Source: Nonomuraea sp.
GTDB taxonomy: Bacteria; Actinomycetota; Actinomycetes; Streptosporangiales; Streptosporangiaceae
NCBI GenBank assembly: GCA_013362835.1
Contig: JABFVJ010000487.1
Location: 1 to 8,130 of the forward strand
DNA: 8,130 nt
Direction: 5' to 3'
Shown: one piece after another, positions 5,731 through 8,130 of the stretch
Layout of the letters: each line of letters begins with the position of its first letter
Numbering within the stretch: the first letter of the stretch is position 1
Translations under genes and position numbers: made by a program
The notes under the pieces: model-generated
What the model saw: the letters and a program-made list of their open reading frames with translations, nothing else
What the model was told of the DNA's origin: nothing
Database searches by the model: none

Positions 5731-8130
5731 CCCTCACACTTCCTCTCCCCGGCGAGCCAGCCGCGCATCACCTCGAGCAGGTGATCGAGATCGACGGGTT
5801 TGGGCACGTAGTCGGAGGCGCCGCAGGAGATCGTCTTCTCCCTGTCACCCGGCATCGCCTTGGCCGTCAGCGCGATGATCGGCAGGTCGGCGAACCTGGG
5901 CATCTCGCGTACGGCGGCGAGCGTCTCGTAGCCGTCCATCTCCGGCATCATCACGTCCATCAGGACCAGCGAGATGTCCTCCTCGCGTTCGAGCGCCTCG
6001 ACGCCCTCGCGGCCGTTCTCCGCGTAGACGATCTCCATGCCGAGCCGGCCGAGCACGTGGGTGAGCGCGTAGACGTTGCGGATGTCGTCGTCGACGATGA
6101 GCACGCGGCGGCCTTCGAGCACCGCGCCGAGCGGCCCCTCGCGCAGCTCGCTCAGCCTGGACGCCGACTGCCACAGGTCGTCGCCCTCGACCGGCCATTC
6201 GGCGTTCGGGTGGAACGACTCGCGCGGCGGCTCCGGCCGCCACTCGGGCTCGACGGTGACCATGGAGGCGGGGCAGCGGGCGGGCACGTACAGGGTGAAG
6301 GTGCTGCCCTTGCCGAGGGTGCTGCTCGCGTGGATCTCGCCGCCGAGCAGGCGGGCGATCTCGCTGCTGATCGACAGGCCGAGGCCGGTGCCGCCGTACT
6401 TGCGGCTCGTGGTGCCGTCGGCCTGCTGGAAGGCGCCGAAGATGGCGGGCAGTTTGTCCTCGGCGATGCCGATGCCGGTGTCGCTGACCGCGAAGGCGAG
6501 CACGTCGTGCTCGGCCGAGGCGGGATCGTGGACCGAGACCCGCAGCCTCACCTCGCCCGACGAGGTGAACTTGACCGCGTTGGACAGCAGGTTGCGCAGG
6601 ATCTGCTGCAGCCGCCGCTCGTCGTTGTACAGCTCGCGCGGTGTCCCCGGGCTCACCTCGATCTCGAACGTGAGCCCCCGGTCCACCGTGAGCGGCCGGA
6701 ACGTGGCGTCTACGTAGTCGAGCAGCTTGCTCAGCGGCAGCTTCTCCGGGCGTACGTCCATGCGGCCCGCCTCGATCTTGGACAGGTCGAGGATGTCGTT
6801 GATCAGCTGGAGCAGGTCGCTGCCCGCGTTGTGGATCGTGGTGGCGAACTCGACCTCCTGCGCCGACAGGTTGCCCTCGGGGTTGTCGGCCAGCAGCCTG
6901 GCCAGGATGAGCAGGCTGTTGAGCGGGGTGCGCAGCTCGTGGGACATGTTGGCCAGGAACTCCGACTTGTAGCGGGAGGAGGTGGCCAGCAGGTGGGCCT
7001 TCTCCTCCAGCGCGGCGTTGGACCTGCGCAGCTCGGCCTGCTGGCGCTGCAGCTCGTCGGAGCGGCCCTGGAGCTGCTGGGCCAGGCGCTGCGACTCCGA
7101 CAGCAGCGACTCGGTGCGGGCGTTGGCGATGATCGTGTTGATGGCCACGCCGATGGTGACCCCGAACTGGTCGAAGAAGGCCAGGTGCACGTCGCTGAAC
7201 CGGCTGAACGAGGCCAGCTCGATCACCCCGAGCACCTTGTCCTCGAACAGGATCGGCAGCACGACCACGCTGGCCGGCGCGGCCTCGCCGAGCCCGGTGT
7301 GGACCTTGATGTAGCCGGGCGGCACGTCCTCCAGCAGGATGCGCTCGTGCTCCAGCGCCGCCTGCCTGATCAGCCCCGGGCCGGGCGTGCCGGGGTCGGG
7401 CAGCGCGTCGTGGGCGGCGCCGTAGCCGGCGATGAAGGCCAGCTCGCGGTCGTCGGTGTCGGCCAGGTAGAAGGCGCCGTACTGGGCGCTGACCAGGGGG
7501 GTGAGCTCGCGCAGGATGAGGTCGGCGACCTCGACCAGGTCGCGGTGGCCCTGCATGAGCCCCGCGATGCGGGCGAGGTTGCTCTCCAGCCAGTCCTTGG
7601 CCCTGGTCGTCTCGCGCAGCGTGGCGACCATGAGGTTGACGTTGTTCTTCAGCTCGTTGACCTCGCCCTTGGCCTCGACGCTGATCGCCCGGCTCAGGTC
7701 GCCCTGGGCGACCGCGCTCGCCACCTCGGCGATGGCGCGCACCTGGGTGGTGAGGTTGCCGGCCAGCTCGTTGACGTTCTTGGTGAGGCGTTCCCAGGTG
7801 CCGTAGACGCCCTCGACCTCGGCCTGGCCGCCGAGCCTGCCCTCCGAGCCGACCTCCCTGGCCACGCGGGTGACCTCGGAGGAGAAGGAGGACAGGGTGT
7901 CGACCATCGTGTTGATGGTGGTCTTGAGCACGAGGATCTCGCCGCGGGCGTCGACGTCGATCTTCTTGGACAGGTCGCCGTTGGCGACCGCCGTGGCGAC
8001 CTGGGCGATGTTCCTGACCTGGCTGGTGAGGTTGGAGGCCATGAAGTTGACGTTGTCGGTGAGGTCCTTCCACACCCCGCTCACCCCGCGCACCTGAGCC
8101 TGACCGCCGAGCCGCCCCTCGGTGCCGACC
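5727..8130 (-). CDS. osaA: Multi-HAMP hybrid sensor histidine kinase, OsaA-like, C-terminal part
   Basis: The reading frame is open to the right edge, so the N-terminus is missing; the GTG at 8093 is an internal valine codon, not a start. Numbered from the first full codon (8129), 800 residues are visible. Two HAMP-type repeats (1-92, 93 to about 172) lead to a GAF domain (about 197-333), a coiled coil (335-384) and HisKA (387-454) with phospho-acceptor H397 in [10 protein letters not shown]. HATPase_c (500-616) carries the N box at N517, G1 at DTGIGIA (550-556) and G2 at GGTGLGL (579-585). A receiver (674-792) has acidic residues D680-D682, phospho-acceptor D725, T755 and K777. No membrane helix is visible in this part. 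The HAMP-repeat design resembles fungal Nik1 group III kinases. It should autophosphorylate H397, pass phosphate to D725, and signal through OsaB. The OsaA name is based on architecture and position next to osaB-ftsK. Confidence 0.93.
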   Translation of the reverse strand, partial: VGTEGRLGGQAQVRGVSGVWKDLTDNVNFMASNLTSQVRNIAQVATAVANGDLSKKIDVDARGEILVLKTTINTMVDTLSSFSSEVTRVAREVGSEGRLGGQAEVEGVYGTWERLTKNVNELAGNLTTQVRAIAEVASAVAQGDLSRAISVEAKGEVNELKNNVNLMVATLRETTRAKDWLESNLARIAGLMQGHRDLVEVADLILRELTPLVSAQYGAFYLADTDDRELAFIAGYGAAHDALPDPGTPGPGLIRQAALEHERILLEDVPPGYIKVHTGLGEAAPASVVVLPILFEDKVLGVIELASFSRFSDVHLAFFDQFGVTIGVAINTIIANARTESLLSESQRLAQQLQGRSDELQRQQAELRRSNAALEEKAHLLATSSRYKSEFLANMSHELRTPLNSLLILARLLADNPEGNLSAQEVEFATTIHNAGSDLLQLINDILDLSKIEAGRMDVRPEKLPLSKLLDYVDATFRPLTVDRGLTFEIEVSPGTPRELYNDERRLQQILRNLLSNAVKFTSSGEVRLRVSVHDPASAEHDVLAFAVSDTGIGIAEDKLPAIFGAFQQADGTTSRKYGGTGLGLSISSEIARLLGGEIHASSTLGKGSTFTLYVPARCPASMVTVEPEWRPEPPRESFHPNAEWPVEGDDLWQSASRLSELREGPLGAVLEGRRVLIVDDDIRNVYALTHVLGRLGMEIVYAENGREGVEALEREEDISLVLMDVMMPEMDGYETLAAVREMPRFADLPIIALTAKAMPGDREKTISCGASDYVPKPVDLDHLLEVMRGWLAGERKCEG
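7614..8129 (-). repeat. Tandem HAMP-encoding repeats, 276-bp period
   Basis: Two consecutive units of 92 codons align without gaps. Unit 1 runs 8129-7854 and begins [13 protein letters not shown]. Unit 2 begins at 7853 with [13 protein letters not shown] and is recognisable to about 7614. Shared landmarks are the LGGQA opening, NLT-QVR-IA-VA-AVA-GDLS and GE---LK--N-MV. Unit 2 is the diverged junction copy leading to the GAF domain ([10 protein letters not shown]). Unit 1 is already in progress at the right edge, so more copies probably lie beyond it. Confidence 0.85.

Noticed and set aside
2525..5737. Very long alternate minus-strand frame through ftsK and osaB
   Set aside because: It runs out of frame through two clearly conserved genes and is Arg/Gly/Ala-rich without motifs. 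High GC removes stop codons from such frames.
8091..8093. GTG as the start of the hybrid kinase
   Set aside because: The same frame continues upstream to 8130 with [12 protein letters not shown], the conserved opening of a HAMP unit, so the GTG is an internal valine.
1..8130. CRISPR array, tRNA, rRNA, insertion sequence or attachment site
   Set aside because: No short regularly spaced repeats, tRNA-like cloverleaf, transposase motif or terminal inverted repeat was seen. Nearly all sequence is explained by six conserved genes.

Overview
The window is high-GC DNA with a strong G/C preference at third codon positions and several GTG starts, as in an actinomycete. Gene content and order match the conserved ftsK region of Streptomyces and related filamentous Actinomycetota. 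I cannot name the genus from sequence alone; a streptomycete or a Streptosporangiales member fits best. All six genes read on the minus strand, so transcription runs from right (8130) to left (1). There are no convincing plus-strand genes, RNA genes, mobile elements or CRISPR arrays.

Layout in transcription order. (1) 8130-5727 is the C-terminal 800 residues of a large hybrid histidine kinase: two HAMP-type repeats, GAF, coiled coil, HisKA, HATPase and a receiver. Its N-terminus lies beyond the right edge. (2) 5730-5128 is a 200-residue response regulator, receiver plus coiled coil with no DNA-binding domain, overlapping the kinase stop by ATGA. Together they match the OsaA/OsaB osmoadaptation pair, which lies beside ftsK in Streptomyces coelicolor. 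(3) 5058-2560 is a complete FtsK/SpoIIIE DNA translocase. (4) 2482-1718 is a RodZ-like membrane protein with a cytoplasmic HTH and an external DUF4115-like domain. (5) 1659-250 is RimO, the S12 methylthiotransferase. (6) 253-1 is the N-terminal 84 residues of PgsA, overlapping rimO by ATGA and cut by the left edge.

The order looks like two or more transcription units in a co-directional cluster. osaA-osaB and rimO-pgsA are translationally coupled pairs. ftsK and rimO each lack an obvious Shine-Dalgarno sequence and have a TANNNT hexamer 5-7 nt before the ATG, which suggests leaderless starts. The RodZ-like gene has a clear GGGGAGG ribosome-binding site and an AT-rich upstream region.

Functionally the region joins stress signalling (OsaAB), chromosome translocation at septa (FtsK), envelope or cytoskeletal organisation (RodZ-like), ribosome modification (RimO) and phospholipid synthesis (PgsA). 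This is mainly a conserved core region. I found no clear undescribed system. The points most worth a second look are the tandem HAMP units, the two-receiver signalling pair with no visible HPt, and the candidate leaderless starts.
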